Shown: in pieces, positions 37,700-50,990 of the stretch
Layout of the letters: the number at the start of each line of letters is the position of its first letter
Numbering within the stretch: the stretch's first letter is position 1
NCBI GenBank assembly: GCA_020310875.1
Contig: CM035428.1
Location: 100,664,161-100,728,160, forward strand
DNA: 64,000 bases
Direction of reading: 5' to 3'
Origin: Ceratopteris richardii
Taxonomy: Eukaryota; Streptophyta; Polypodiopsida; Polypodiales; Pteridaceae
Position numbers and translations under genes: made by a program
The notes under the pieces: generated by a model
What the model was told of the DNA's origin: nothing
What the model saw: only the letters and a program-made list of their open reading frames with translations
Database searches by the model: none

Positions 37700-39184
37700 A
37701 TTTGCGGGTCCAAAGGTTAGGACTGGTACCAACTTATTTGCCCATTTAGGAACAACTTCTAGATTGAACAGATAAGCATCGGGCGATTCATCAGACACTC
37801 CTTGCGGTGACTCCCCTGAAGTGATGCGAGAAAGGTGATCCGCTCTGAGGTGAGTCTTGCCTTTCTTGACAACCACTTCAAAGTCATATTCCATTAGTAA
37901 GAGGAACCATCTTACCAAGCATCCCGTATTGCAAGGTTTATTGACCAAGTATAGTAAGGCTTGATGATCAGTGAAGAACTTAAACTTGTTGGCCAATAAA
38001 TAGTGTCTAAACTTCTTTACTGCATATACCATGCCTAAACCTTGTCTTTCGGTTGTGGTGTGGTTCCGTTCAGCAGCATTCAATTGCCTACTAGCATATG
38101 CTATCGGCAAATCTAGGTTTCCTTCACGTGTGGGTTGTGACAGCACACATCCTATTGCATAATTGGAAGCATCCACATGTACATGGAATGGCTTATTCCA
38201 ATCAGGAGTGGTCAGTATTGGTGCTGTGCACAAGCGTTTCTTCAACTCATTGAAGGACCTCTCGCATTCGTCGTTCCACTCAAATTTTGTCAACAAGGCA
38301 TAAAGAGGCTTAGCTGTAATTGCATACATGTGAGTAAACCTACGATAATATCCACAATGGCCCATAAAGGCTTGTACCTCTTTAACATTCCTTGGCCTCG
38401 ACAACTCCGCTATGGCTTTTACTTTGTCCTCATCTGTTGTTATTCCGTTCTTAGAAACAATATGACCTAAGATTTTACCTTGACGTACCATGAACACACA
38501 CTTTTCTGGGTTCAGACACACTCGGTATTGTCTACACTTGTTGAAGATCTGTCTGAGTTCAGGAATGTGATGTCTCCTTTCTTGGGAATGAGCACATAAA
38601 TCGTCCACATATACTTCTAAGCTCTTTCACAAGAACTCTTTGAAGACATGACACATGAGCCTTTGGAATGTTGCAGGTGCATTGGTGAGCCTAAATGGCA
38701 TCACACGAAATGCAAAGACTCCCCACTCTTTGGCAAAGGCCGTTTTATGTTGATCTTCTGTGGCAATGGCTACTTGGTTGTAACTTGAAAATCCATCAAG
38801 GAAGCTATAAACTTCCTTGCCTGCAACACGCTCCAATAAATAATCGGTGATTGGAAGCGGATAACTATCTCTTACTGTGGCAACATTAACTTTTTTAAGG
38901 TTAATACATACACACAACTTCCCATTTGTCTTGGGCACCACTACAATGGGGGACACCCATTCAGTATGCTCAATCTCATAGATGAATTCGGCTTCAATCA
39001 ATCTGTCAATCTCCTCCTTTATTTTAGCTCCATAAGTGTCATTATATGCGTAGGGCTTCTGTTTGGTGGGCTTGGCATCTGCTACCATGGGGATCATATG
39101 AGAACAAATCTTAGGATCTACTCCCTTCAAGTCTTTATAGTGCCATGCAAACACGTCCCTATATTCGCTTAATAAAGCTACCAA
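37700..39184 (-). mobile_element. Gypsy unit 1: reverse transcriptase and RNase H
   Basis: RT blocks: WVSPIVVVPKTNGKLCVCIN, YPLPITDYLLE, FSSYNQVAIA, LTNAPATFQRLM, then the YVDDLCAHS active-site text, followed by GHIVSKNGI. RNase H reads FHVHVDASNYAIGCVLSQ, YASRQLNAAERN and FTDHQALLYL. Typical Ty3 order. Fossil, with breaks. Confidence 0.92.
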
Positions 39185-40059
39185 CTCTACTTCCTCTTCT
39201 TTACTTAGGTCATCTCCTATGTACGTACATCTCTCTTTGTTCTCTTCGATAGTGACTATGATTTTTTTTTCTTTTCTTTGTTATCATATGCTTCTCCTGT
39301 GATGGCGTCTCTCTTAGTTATTCGTACCAAAATTTTCCGGTCCTCCACTTCGTATTTCTTGAAATTTTCTGGTACCTCAAACAATGGTTCCTCCTCTTCT
39401 TGTTTTACTCCTTGTCTTTTCTTTTTCTTTTGACCTCCTTCAGTTCCGTCCTTTGAATTGACAATTTTAATGCTTGTGAGAGGTTCTTCTTCCTTTTGGG
39501 CAAATACTCCTATGTCTTCTAGATAGTGCTCCTCTGAAATAAAGCAACTATCCATCACAATGGACTCTAGATCTTCATCGTTCTTTTCTTTTTCTATGAA
39601 GTCACTAGAGTCACATTCTTCTAGCAAGGGCTGACACATGAACGCTGAGATATCATAACCCTCCTCATCACAATGAGGTGTCCATTGTTTTTATTCACTG
39701 CAATGTCCATAGTAGCTAAGATTTCTGCCCAACCATGAGGCTCAAATTCCTGATCTGGAAAGATCATCGGTGTATAGGGTGGGTCTTTAACTGATCTATC
39801 TCCTTGAGAAGTTCCTTTTTCCCTCGCTTTTAGGCGTTTTACTTCTTCCTTTGTGACCTTGCACATCCACAAATGAGTATCTTCATGCATCCAAGATGTA
39901 TCAGATGAACTTTTAGAATGTAGAGAGATTGAATCTTCTTGCTCCTTGTGGATAGGATTCCATTGTAGGGGTGGTACATCTCTGAAGGTGTAATCCTTCA
40001 AACTGACCTTGGTTGTGACCCCTAAGCACTGTAAGTACAAGGAATTGGTTCCCCAATCT

Positions 40060-40390
40060 TGTACAACTTGCAGTTGTCGTAGGAAGAGTCTTCCTAGGAT
40101 CATCTCGTAGGTAGTAGTTTTACCAAAGTCACATATAGCAAAGGTGTGCTCGAACTCTACACCACAAGTGGTTAGAGTTATCCTTCTAGCAATCCTAAAG
40201 GTCTTTCCACATGGCCATCACCGATCTGAAGCTTCACTCTAGTTGGTCTTAATGCAGGTTTACCCCATTGCTTCGACAGGGAAGTGGTCGCAATAGCAAC
40301 ACCAACACCAGAATCTATGATCGCTTTGGTTGCGTAACCTTGGTAGGTGATCGGAAGATAAGTATTACCTTCCTCTCCTTCGCTCATGTC
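40060..40390 (-). mobile_element. Gypsy unit 1: first (usual) retropepsin
   Basis: Text around AIIDSGVGVAIATTSL and, further along, MILGRLFLRQLQVVQDWG has the layout of a Ty3 aspartic protease between gag and RT. Fossil. Confidence 0.8.
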
Positions 40391-40960
40391 CCCTATTTTG
40401 TCTAGAGGTATCTCTGGAACTTTCTGCTTAGAGTCTGCTTTTGGCATATTGGAATCAAGTTCTGGAACCTGATCCTTCACATGATTCCATAGCTCCGGTT
40501 TTGCTTTGAGCAGCTCCTCTACAGTGAGATGAAATTGAACCTTAGTGTTCTTCACAACTTCAGTGTTTTTGGGAATCATCGAGTCTCCGTTTCTGATCAA
40601 TATTGTGGAAGCCCTGATCTTGAGAGATTCAGATTCCCATGGGCCTGTGAACTGTGGCAACTCTTGTAAAGAATCGGATTCAAATCCTGAACTCTTATCC
40701 TCTTGTTGCTCTACTTGGTCTCCATAAATAGATGGAATGTCTTCTGGGAATTTATCGTGACGGTCATCAATTTCAAGAATAGGAGGGGAAACATCATTTT
40801 CCTTGGCCCATTTCTCTTCTTGTATTTCCCACAAGAACTTTTGAGAGTGTTGTTGAATTGAAAGAGGTTCTCCATCATCTATGGAGTCTGGAACATAGAA
40901 TTTCTTTGGTGACGAGCGTTCTCTTTCAACAGTTGGTTGAGCCTGTGGAGGTAAAGAAAG

Positions 40961-43285
40961 TTATGGTTTATTTACCAACTGCTCTAATCTATCTAGTAGG
41001 CCCTGGAAGTGCAAACCCGATGTAATCGCATTCATCAGATTGAACGATTGATTGGCCTCAAACATAGCTTGAGCTAGTTCCACCATTTTTATGCACATTT
41101 TTGTCCATTCAATCTCTAAATCTGCTCTAGAATAGCTCTTGTCTAGGTTTGCAGGTGTTGGTCCTTCTTGAAGTCGAGCCTGGTATTCCTTGAACATCAT
41201 GTCCAAGCCTTCTGGGGTTGGATGTGCAAGCATAGACCCTGCTTGTGGTCTATTTACAATGGTTGGTGGGTGGGGAGGTTGGGGATGAAGTGGTGTGGAT
41301 GGAATTTTGACCTGCGAGGGGTTTCGAGAGGCAATATCTTCTATTTTTGTTTTTGCATCTTTCAGGCTTTCTTCTAATTCGGATAACTTTTTGGTCCACT
41401 TACGATTGGCCTTCTCTCTAGTGTCCTTCCACGTTCTTGTTTTTCTCTTACTAGGCTCTTCTGACTCACTTGGCTCTGATTGCTCACCTAGTTTAGCTTT
41501 TTGTAAGGCTTGTGCCCTAGTAACTGCATGTATAGGAACCACATTATCGCTACTGGAACTGGAATCCCCTACTAGGCCTACCACATTAATAGGTGTAACC
41601 TTTGGTGCCCTAGAAGGATGTCCGAGACAATCTTTCAGGGGTTGTTCTTTGCCACACTCAAGACAAATGAATTGTATTGTGATGTTCTGCCCTTGTATTG
41701 GAGCTAGTGGGTGTGGTGGTTGTTGTCCTGGTATAGGTTGAGGTTGGCTATATCCTCCATGTTCATACGGCCTAGTTGCTCCTTGTGATCCTGGACATGG
41801 GTTATACCTAGGAACTTCTCTGCCTTGCTCTCTAGGAGGGTACCGATACAGTCTACATTGGGGTGGTACAAACGGTCGTGGCTGTCTATTCATTGGATAG
41901 TTTTCGGTGTTGTAGTTGATGTACTTCGGCTCACTATAAGAGTACATGTTAGGCTTCTGAGTTGATGGTCTATCGTATGGGTAAGGTTGTGATAACCCTA
42001 ATCCTTCTCTCGTGCAGACATGAGATGGATGATCTCCACTGCAAAGTGTGCAACTTCCTAACATTGGCACTCTCAAGGAGGAGTTCTGGTAGTTCTTTTG
42101 TCCTTGTAATTCTAATTTCTTGGCCACTAAGGTTGCCACTTCCTCCACATAACTGGAACTAGAAGTCTCATTGCTCCTTGTGTCCTCTGTTTTGGTAAGA
42201 TCTTGTGTGATTTTCAGATCCTCAGCTAAGTTGTCTTCCAAATCTATGCATTCTTGAAGACACTCACTCAGAGTTTGCAACCATTTTACATATACTAACA
42301 TTCTCAATGTTCCATTGGTTAGACCTTCTAAAAATAGGGATATCATTTTCTGCTGAGAAGGTCTCTCTGTCACAGGGCATCGTTCTACATATTGATTAAA
42401 TCTTCGTGCTGCGTTTTTTACTGTCTCATTAGGAGCTTGTTTGAAACTATGTAGTAAGGATGACGAATTGTGCTTGATCCCTCGCTTAGTGAATTCCCAA
42501 ATAAATTCTTGGAAGAATTGTTCGCCATTGCCAAAGGAATTTGGATCCAAGGATTGAAACCAAGCTAAGGCTATTCCCGTGAGGTTTAGCCCAAAAGATT
42601 CATATTGCATGAAAAAATCATCCACTTGCTCCGCTCGTAACACTTGCTTGAATTCTGCTATGTGGTCATAGGGCTCTCCTGTGCCATCATAACGATTTCG
42701 CATACATTTGGCCAATTGGATTGGTCTCACTCTTTTACCTGGCTCTGGGGATCGAATTATGATGGGAACACCTTAGGGTGGTTCTGTCCTAAAGGTAGGT
42801 CTATTCATATTTCCCATTCCCTGACTAGTGTGGCCGTGGGGGTTGATTCTTGGCATGGTGAATTGTTCATGTGGTCTATCGGGTCTAGTACCTTGGCTCA
42901 TTTATCCTAACATCCCATTTTTTGTTCTTTGTTGGGTCTCGAATGGGTTTTGTGAGGTAGTTGCATGATCTCGAGCTAACTCTCCTCTTTCATTAATCTG
43001 ATCAGGGTTTTCAGTTATTACATAGATCTGGCCCATCTTGTCCATGTAGACTCCATCTTCGTACTTGATAGTTGATCTTGGAACTATTTCTAATTCAGTA
43101 GTGTTTCTCATTCTTGCTACTGACCTATATAGACTGTCGAGGTAGATGAGTATTCCTTGCAGGTTAGTGGATACGTATTGAAGAGACGCCCTATATTCCC
43201 CTTCCACTGTAGACATAAGACCTTCCCTAGGTATGGATCTATGCATGTCTTCAAAAGCCAAGAGTCTCTCCCAGTTAAATGACAT
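40961..43285 (-). mobile_element. Gypsy unit 1: gag region
   Basis: The capsid-like part has AEFKQVLRAEQVDDFFMQYE, GIALAWFQSLDP and FLEGLTNGTLRMLVYV. A zinc knuckle variant (CTLCSGDHPSHVC) lies near 42025-42065, then Pro/Gln-rich text and a Lys/Glu coiled-coil-like stretch (KWTKKLSELEESLKDAKTKI). The N-terminal text begins MSFNWERLLAFEDMHRSIP near 43285. Fossil, broken. Confidence 0.88.
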
Positions 43286-43707
43286 TTTTGACTCACTTGT
43301 CTATGAACTCAGCACGTAGTGCTAACCACTGAGTTGTGAGTCCCTGAGTTGGTTGTGTGGTTGACCTTAGTTTCAAGTGATTTGGTACTTTATCTATCTC
43401 TTCCTAAGTATCAACTTGAGCTTAGGTTCATAAGCCTTGTCTGCAAGTCCAAAATTGTCCTTTGAATTGCTCAAAATCTTGTGGAACCCCTTGCTTCCTA
43501 GTCCAACCTGAGGGTCAACTTCAAAATACCCTATCTAATAATCCTTGTATTAGTTTTACCGTAACCAGTGAAAGTTTTGGTAGTACTCCCCATGAGCTTT
43601 CCAACAAGCCCAAAATCACTCCAAACGGATTTCGTATGAGAAAGTTATGCCAGTTCAGGGTTCTGGGGGTTAAAACAGGGAAACAGGATCCCTCTGGGAG
43701 TACCTCA

Positions 43708-44295
43708 AGATAGGCGATACGATACCAGATTTTCCACGCGATACCACTATGGACGATACCACCTTAGACGATATGATACCACTCCCTAGACGATACCACC
43801 AAGTCCACGATACGATACCAACCTCACGATACGATACTTGGTCTATTGACTATACGATACCAGAAATCACATGATACGATACCTCTGCACTCGACGATAC
43901 GATACCAAGATAGGAGGCGATACGATACTGAGTTGGCGATACGATACTGGTTCTATGGACGATGCGATACCAAAGGGTTAAACGATACAATACCACTTTT
44001 TGCACGATACGATACTAAATTGGGCACAATACAATACCGAATCAGCGATACGATACCAAACTAGCACGTGATATGATACTTATGCAAGTGGCGATACGAT
44101 ACCACTGTCACGCGTGATACGATACTGCTCGGTTGATGATACGATACAACAAGGTGCACGATACGATACCACTAGGGCGACCGCGATCACGATACTAGCA
44201 CTTGACGATATGATACCAGAGTGGTATCGCGATACCTCAAGTGGAGGTGCACGATACGATGCCTCGACAAGTATCGCGATACTCGGGAATTCTGG
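43708..44295. repeat. CGATACGATACC minisatellite in the gypsy unit 1 leader
   Basis: Dozens of GATACGATACC/CGATACGATA words spaced by short variable text, between the gag start and the primer site. Related words recur in the leader of unit 2 (53850-54185). Confidence 0.92.
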
Positions 44296-44798
44296 TATCG
44301 CAATACCACAACTCAACCGGACACGATACTTGGAGATTTTTAAGCCCAAATTCAAAAATTTTTGCAAATATGTACACCTTATGTTCTCCTTGTCACTCCT
44401 ATCAGCCTGTAGATGCAAAATCTATCTCCAAAACTGGCAATACCACCTGCGCGATACCACACGCAATCCTCGTCACTCTAAGATACTGAGGCTTAGATTT
44501 TTCACCTTTTGAGGTGGATTTCACGACGATTTCTTCAGCATTTTAGCTCTAAACACCTCTGCGCTTGTTCCTCACAGTTGCAAGTGAAAAAAGAGGTGAA
44601 TGTATGCTCAAAAATGAGAAAAAGCAGAGAAGATGAAGGTGGGAGAAGATGGTGATGATGATGATGATAAAGAAGAAGAAAAACTCAAAAACTGAACTGA
44701 AAATGGTAATTTTTTTACCTTCCAACGTCGCTACTCTACGTCTTACCGTCACACGCTCGTCCTCCAAGCTCTCTCCCTGACAACGACGCCAAATTTAG

Positions 44799-45425
44799 TG
44801 TCACTCTAACACAATGGCAAGTACCAACATGAGGAGCTTCACCACATAAATGTCAATCCGCGGAGATGTGAGGACCGGTATGAAGACCAAGAGCAAGTGA
44901 AGTGCACAAGTGCGTGAGTGAAAGCATACAAACATGCACACATATACACACACACGTGCACAAGGTAAGAGCAAAGAGTGGATCAATGGAAGGACTTTGA
45001 TTACAAAAGAACTCTCTTACAAAGCTGAATTCTACAACAAGCTAACCCCAAAAATGAGCTCTCCAGCCCTTTTTATAGTTTTTTGAGTGGTTTTGGCCCT
45101 GTCCAGACCTAATGTCCGGCCTAGTTAAAAAATAGGTTCCAAGGCTTATTTGGGGACTCAAACGGAATCTAAAAATTATGAAAATTGGTAGGATGATACT
45201 TCTAATATCCTCAAGCTCGAGGACTCCTCGGCTTGAACAAAATGGAGTTGTAAAAATGGAAAATGGTATTTACAATGGTTTTTAATGACAAAAGTCACTA
45301 TATTTATAGGGATTTCTTCTCAAAATTTGACATGTGCTTCTTGGAGCTCCCTACATGCTCCTTCTTCTTGTGTGTCCACTTCATTGATGCGCTTCGCTGC
45401 TTGTGTGTGACCTTAACTGTCAACA
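44799..45425 (-). repeat. Gypsy LTR 2 (shared middle LTR)
   Basis: Begins TGTCACTCTAACACAATGG and ends CTTAACTGTCAACA on the plus strand. On its left is a primer site (TGGCGTCGTTGTCAGGG on the minus strand) of unit 1; on its right the polypurine tract complement of unit 2. It therefore serves as 5' LTR of unit 1 and 3' LTR of unit 2. Confidence 0.93.
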
Positions 45426-46308
45426 CTCCCCCCCCTCTAGAGTCTGTCGTCCTAGACATACCCTTGTTGTAGTGGTTGTTCCATGTAGTGTGTGGAAAGA
45501 TAGTGTCCATCATGTATCCACAAGAGTGGTCCATCTTCCAATTGTAGCTTGGGCAGTTGTCGGGTTCATCATTTGTTCATTGCTACCTTTGTTTGGACTT
45601 CTTCCTTGTATTCCAGCTTGATGGTGTCCTTGCAAGCTTTCAAAAACTGTGAGCTACTCAAAAGAGGTTATCAATGTTGATTATGAGCAACTCTCATGGT
45701 GGATGGCTTCCTGGCTCGTGTTGCTGGCACCGTGATGTCCCTTGGTTCTTCCAAAGATGGCTTCCCTAGTTTCCATACCAAGTACTTGTGACCTATAACG
45801 ATTGATGGGTAAGTGCATTAGTGCATGGGTTGGAAGAAGAATGTGCCTTGTGCACGGCCGTGTAATGTAGCCCTATGCATGCATACTTTGGAAATGCATT
45901 GGAAGAATTATGGTGCAAGAAATTGGGTCTTGAGCAAAGTGCTCAAGGGTATGCCGATGAAGAGGTTTCCTAATCGACCATGGTTATGTTGTTGTTGACG
46001 CATACAATTCTTACCATGGTGAAAGGTCCGTCGAGCTTTAACTCTTCATGTGATGCTTCCATCATGGTGATTGGCCATCAACTTGTCTTCCGTTGTTGAT
46101 GGCTATCCTTGTTGATGGTTCACCTGGGGGATTCTTCAAATCCACAATCCCGTTCTTTCTCTCGTCTTCTTCCGCTTCTTCTTTTTCCTCTTTTTTTTTA
46201 AATTTTCTCTCTCTTTTTTTTTTTATAATGGAGTAAAACAAGAAAAATGGTGTTAGCATCAATAAAATATTTTATACAGGTCAGATGTGTTACATGTGTT
46301 TGGGATTC

Positions 46309-47723
46309 TCAGGTGTGTCTATGCACGGCCGTGTAATGTAGCCCTATGCATGCATACTTTGGAAATGCATGACCTGAATGGTGCAAAAGATAAGGTTGTG
46401 CCAAAGGCACATGGTTGTTGCATGTCGAGGCTTTTAATGTTGTTGGTGGATCTTGATGTAGTCTTTGTTGGAGGTAGCCAGTGGACCTTGAAATGATGTA
46501 ATCCTTCTTATAGGGATCCATTTCAGGATAGTATTTGGCCCTATAGACATAAGCTCTGTCCCCTTTATATTTGGGTGGTTTTTGAATTTTGGTATCCAGC
46601 ATGGTTCGCTCTTTGGCTCTCAGGAAGCTAGTGGTACTTTGGGCTTCCACACCCATACCCTTTTCGGTTGCCTTTTTATGATGGTCGAAGAGGTGGGTTG
46701 ATCTGCTTCGGTTCTTTGTGCTTGGTGTTGACCCTTGCTTCTCCTTGGTGTCTTTGTGGAAGCTTTGCTTGTGAGGGAGATTTGGGATGTTTGTGCATGT
46801 AAGAGTGTCTTGGGTACCCACATTTGTAATCGCCCTTTTTGAGCTGCAACTAACTTCTTTGGCACCCAAATTTGTACGTTATTATGGTCGGCCTCCCGTG
46901 ATTGCTTTGGTACCCAAATTTGTACGTTATTATGGTCGGCCTCCCGCGATTGCTTTGGTACCCAAATTTGTCGAAGACCGTAGGATTGAGCTGGTCCTCG
47001 TTTCTTGGTGCTTCTTTTAGCATGGTTGGCTTGTCTCATTGGGAAGGGTTGTGGCAAAGCTGGTGGTTGTTCTCCTTTTCGTACCCAAATCTGCTTCATG
47101 CCCTGGGCTTCTTTCTTCTTGAATTCTGTCTGTCTAGTTGATATAGCAGATGTCTTTTTTGCTTGCCGCTTTGGTCGAGTTACACTTGCATTAGTATGTG
47201 AAAGAGAAGCAAGGTTTGCTGGCCTTTGGGATCGTGCTTCCATGAGTGAGTCCTTTGACTTTGTAGGGTTATTAACACACACAACATTTTCTTTGCAAAG
47301 CATAGTTTCGAAAGAACTAAGAGAATGTGGGACCTTTGGATTGGTGAGCATGCAATTGCCTAATTCTAATGCAATACATTGTCCATGTACCCAAACTTGA
47401 AGGATTTCACTTCTTAGATTCAAGTTGACTACATGGTCGTAAATCCAATCTTGACCCAAGACAAGTGGCTCTATAAGGTCCTCATCGTGACATAATAGCA
47501 TTTTGACTTTCATGGGCATATCTTGAAGGTAGATGGGAAGTTCCACCTCACCCAAACAAGGGGTTTCCACACCTCCCAAACCTATGAGATAGGCTTCTAT
47601 GGGCTTGATGTTCAATTGTAGATCTTGGCAGTATGAAAGTCTAACCGCACTAGTTGCTGCACCTGAGTCAATCAATGCTCTCACAGTCCTTACATCCTTC
47701 CCTTGTCCTACTGCTATGTTCAC
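46309..47723 (-). mobile_element. Gypsy unit 2: post-integrase frame (retropepsin-like plus WVPK repeats)
   Basis: One open stretch, 47723-46620, shows both parts: VRALIDSGAATSAVRLSY and PLVLGQDWIYDHVVNLNLRS (retropepsin layout, about residues 10-110), then a basic region with QIWVRK, QIWVPK, QIWVPK, QMWVPK and VWKPK. Placed between integrase and the 3' LTR. It shows that the fusion is a family property and not a chance of unit 1. Fossil. Confidence 0.8.
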
Positions 47724-47954
47724 AAATGGACATCAATCAATTATTTGAGAAGCAAGTGCACTTGATGTTTGACACATGGCCATGTGGTATCTTGGGGCCT
47801 CATGATTAATATCTAGGCATAGACATCTTAACTTATTTCTCCTAATGCGTTCTCTAGCCTCTGCCTGTGCTTCTTCTCTAACCCTTAACTCTTCTTCTTT
47901 TTGCTTCTTAGGAGTGTTGAGTCTCTTTAGCATATCCTCTGTAAGGGGTTCTTG

Positions 47955-49400
47955 TTATAGCTTAACTCGACAACCATTGATATAGTTTGGCAGGATATCA
48001 CCTTCTAGTGTGGCCAATTGAACTGCACCGCTAGTGGAAATTCTATTAATGATCATGGGTCCATATCCTCTTTTTTCCAATTTATGGGCATGTTGCTTTA
48101 GTGTATAAACCAACACTAGGTCCCCCTCTTTCAAGCCTTTATATTTGATATGTGCATCGAAGTATGCCTTTTGTCTTTTCTTTGCAGCATAGATGCTTGC
48201 AGCCGCTCGTAGCCTCGTCTCACCTAATCGTTCTAAATCAAAGATCCTCGAGGATAACTCGTTTCCATTCCAGTCATGCTCTTGTGCTACTTTTAAAGTT
48301 GGGATTAGGAAGTCCAATGGTAGCACAACATTTTGTCCAAAGACCATCTGAAATGGGGTGGCAGTGAGTACCGTTTTGTAGGCAACTCGGTAAGCCCAAA
48401 CAGCATGATGAAGCTGTTTATCCCAATCAGAGTGCTTATTATTTACGAGTTTGGTCAATACATTACATAGGATCTTGTTTGTGCTCTTAGCTTGTCCGTT
48501 AGCTTGTGGATGATAGGGCGCAGACTTCTTATGTATCACCAAGAACTCTTGGAGGAGATTTTTAATGACTTCATTCAAAAAGTGTGTGCCTCTATCACTT
48601 ACTAACTCTATTGGTAACCCATATCTAGTGAACACGATTTTCAAATAAGAATTTAGCCGTTGTTTGATCATCATTCTTTGTTGTGGCTTTGACTTCTACC
48701 CACTTTGTAAGGTAATCTATGGCTACAATAATGTATTCGGCATGGGAGTTTCTAGCTGGGGGGTTAATAGGTCCTACAAAGTCGATACCCCACTTTGAGA
48801 ATGCACGGCCTCCCATCATTGGCCTCAAAGGCATCTCATCCTTTCTAATCCGATATTGTGCAACATGCGTCACATTTCTTCACATAGGCATGTGCATCCA
48901 TATGAAGAGTGGGCCACCAAAGTCTTGAGAATAGAATGGTCTTGAATACTCTGTCAGGCCCAAAGTGTCCACTTGCAACACTATTGTGTGCAGTTTCCAA
49001 GACTTTCAAGTAGTCTGATTCATGAACACATAGTCTTAGGTAACCATCTTTGCCTCTCCGATATAGGTTTTTGCCTACTAAGGCATAGTCTTTAGCCTCT
49101 TGCTCCATGCTTCGTCTTCTTGCTAGACTAGCCTCGCTAGGTAATGTTCCTAATCTCATAAATTCTACCAATGGAGCACTCCAATCTGGAATTAATGATA
49201 TGTGATAAAGAGTCGCATGCTCCACCGGGGGTCTCTTTTGGCACACTGGACAATTCTTGATCCACTCATGAATTTCTTTGTCTATACTAGGCCAATACAC
49301 TCCTAAACGTTTTAGATTGTGCAATGTTCGTTGTTTAGAATAGTGATTTCCTAGAAATCCTTCATGGGCTTGTTGCAACCAACTACTATGTTCATCGTCC
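47955..49400 (-). mobile_element. Gypsy unit 2: integrase region
   Basis: Same parts as unit 1: two H2C2-like stretches, the core with WGIDFVGP, VSDRGTHF and QAKSTNK, and the basic C-terminal part. Fossil, broken. Confidence 0.87.
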
Positions 49401-49499
49401 TCGACACAACAAGCGAGAACACCTTCCGTATCTTGTTTATACATGCTTCCTGCCAATATTTGATAGCTTTGTGATCGCACAATTTCATCCTTGTTCGTC

Positions 49500-50990
49500 T
49501 TCACCTTCTTATTTGCGGGTCCAAAGGTTAGGACTGGTACCAACTTATTTGCCCATTTAGGAACAACTTCTAGATTGAACAGATAAGCATCGGGCGATTC
49601 ATCAGACACTCCTTGCGGTGACTCCCCTGAAGTGATGCGAGAAAGGCGATCCGCTCTGAGGTGAGTCTTGCCTTTCCTGACAACCACTTCAAAGTCATAT
49701 TCCATTAGTAAGAGGAACCATCTTACCAAGCGTCCTGTATTGCAAGGTTTATTGACCAAGTATAGTAAGGCTTGATGATCAGTGAAGAACTTAAACTTGT
49801 TGGCCAATAAATAGTGTCTAAAGTTCTTTACTGCATATACCATGCCTAAACCATCTCTTTCGATTGTGGTGTAGTTCCGTTCAGCAGCATTCAATTGCCT
49901 ACTAGCATATGCTATCGGCAAATCTAGGTTTCCTTCACCTTTGGGTTGTGACAACACACATCCTATTGCATAATTGGAAGCATCCACATGTACATGGAAT
50001 GGCTTATTCAAATCAGGAGTGTTCAGTATTGGTGCTGTGCACAAGCATTTCTTCAACTCATTGAAGGACTTCTCGCATTCGTCGTTCCACTCAAATTTTG
50101 TCAACAAGGCATAAAGAGGCTTAGCTGTAATTGCATACTTGTGAATAAACCTACGATAATATCCACAATGGCCCATAAAGGCTTGTACCTCTTTAACATT
50201 CCTTGGCCTCGGCAACTCCACTATGGCTTTTACTTTGTCCTCATTTGTTGATATTCCATTCTTAGAAACAATATGACCTAAGATTTTACCTTGACGTACC
50301 ATGAACACACACTTTTCTGGGTTCAGACACACTCGGTATTGTCTACACTTGTTGAAGATCTGTTTGAGTTCAGGAATGTGATGTCTCCTTTCTTGGGAAT
50401 GAGCACATAAATCGTCCACATATACTTCTAAGCTCTTTCGCAAGAACTCTTTGAAGACATGACACATGAGCCTTTGGAATGTTGCAGGTGCATTGGTGAG
50501 CCCAAATGACATCACACAAAATGCAAAGACTCCCCACTCTGTGGCAAAGGCCATTTTATGTTGATCTTCTGTGGCAATGGCTACTTGGTTGTAACCTCAA
50601 AATCCATCAAGGAAGCTATAAACTTCCTTGCCTGCAACACACTCCAATAAATGATCAGTGATTGGAAGCGGATAACTATCTCTTACTGTGGCAGCATTAA
50701 CTTTTTTAAGGTTAATACATACACACAACTTCCCGTTCTTCTTGGGCACCACTACAATGGGGGACACCCATTCAGTATGCTCAATCTCATAGATGAATCC
50801 GGCTTCAACCAATCTGTCAATTTCCTCCTTTATTTTAGCTGCATAAGTGTCATTATATGCGTAGGGCTTCTATTTGGTGGGCTTGGCATCTGCTACCATG
50901 GGGATCCTATGAGAACAAATCTTAGGATCTGCTCCCTTCAAGTCTTTATAGTGCCATGCAAACACGTCCCTATATTCCCTTAATAAAGCT
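49500..50990 (-). mobile_element. Gypsy unit 2: reverse transcriptase and RNase H
   Basis: WVSPIVVVPKKNGKLCVCIN, LTNAPATFQRLM, VYVDDLCAHS and the RNase H blocks FHVHVDASNYAIGCVLSQ, ASRQLNAAERNYTT and FTDHQALLYL. Fossil. Confidence 0.9.

Noticed and set aside
43708-44295. CRISPR-like or centromeric satellite reading of the GATACC repeats
   Set aside because: Spacers are irregular and short and the array lies inside an LTR element of a plant genome.
46309-46869. Second minus-strand frame overlapping the WVPK region of unit 2 (and its unit 1 twin)
   Set aside because: It partly overlaps in another frame; kept within the element entry because an independent product is not supported.
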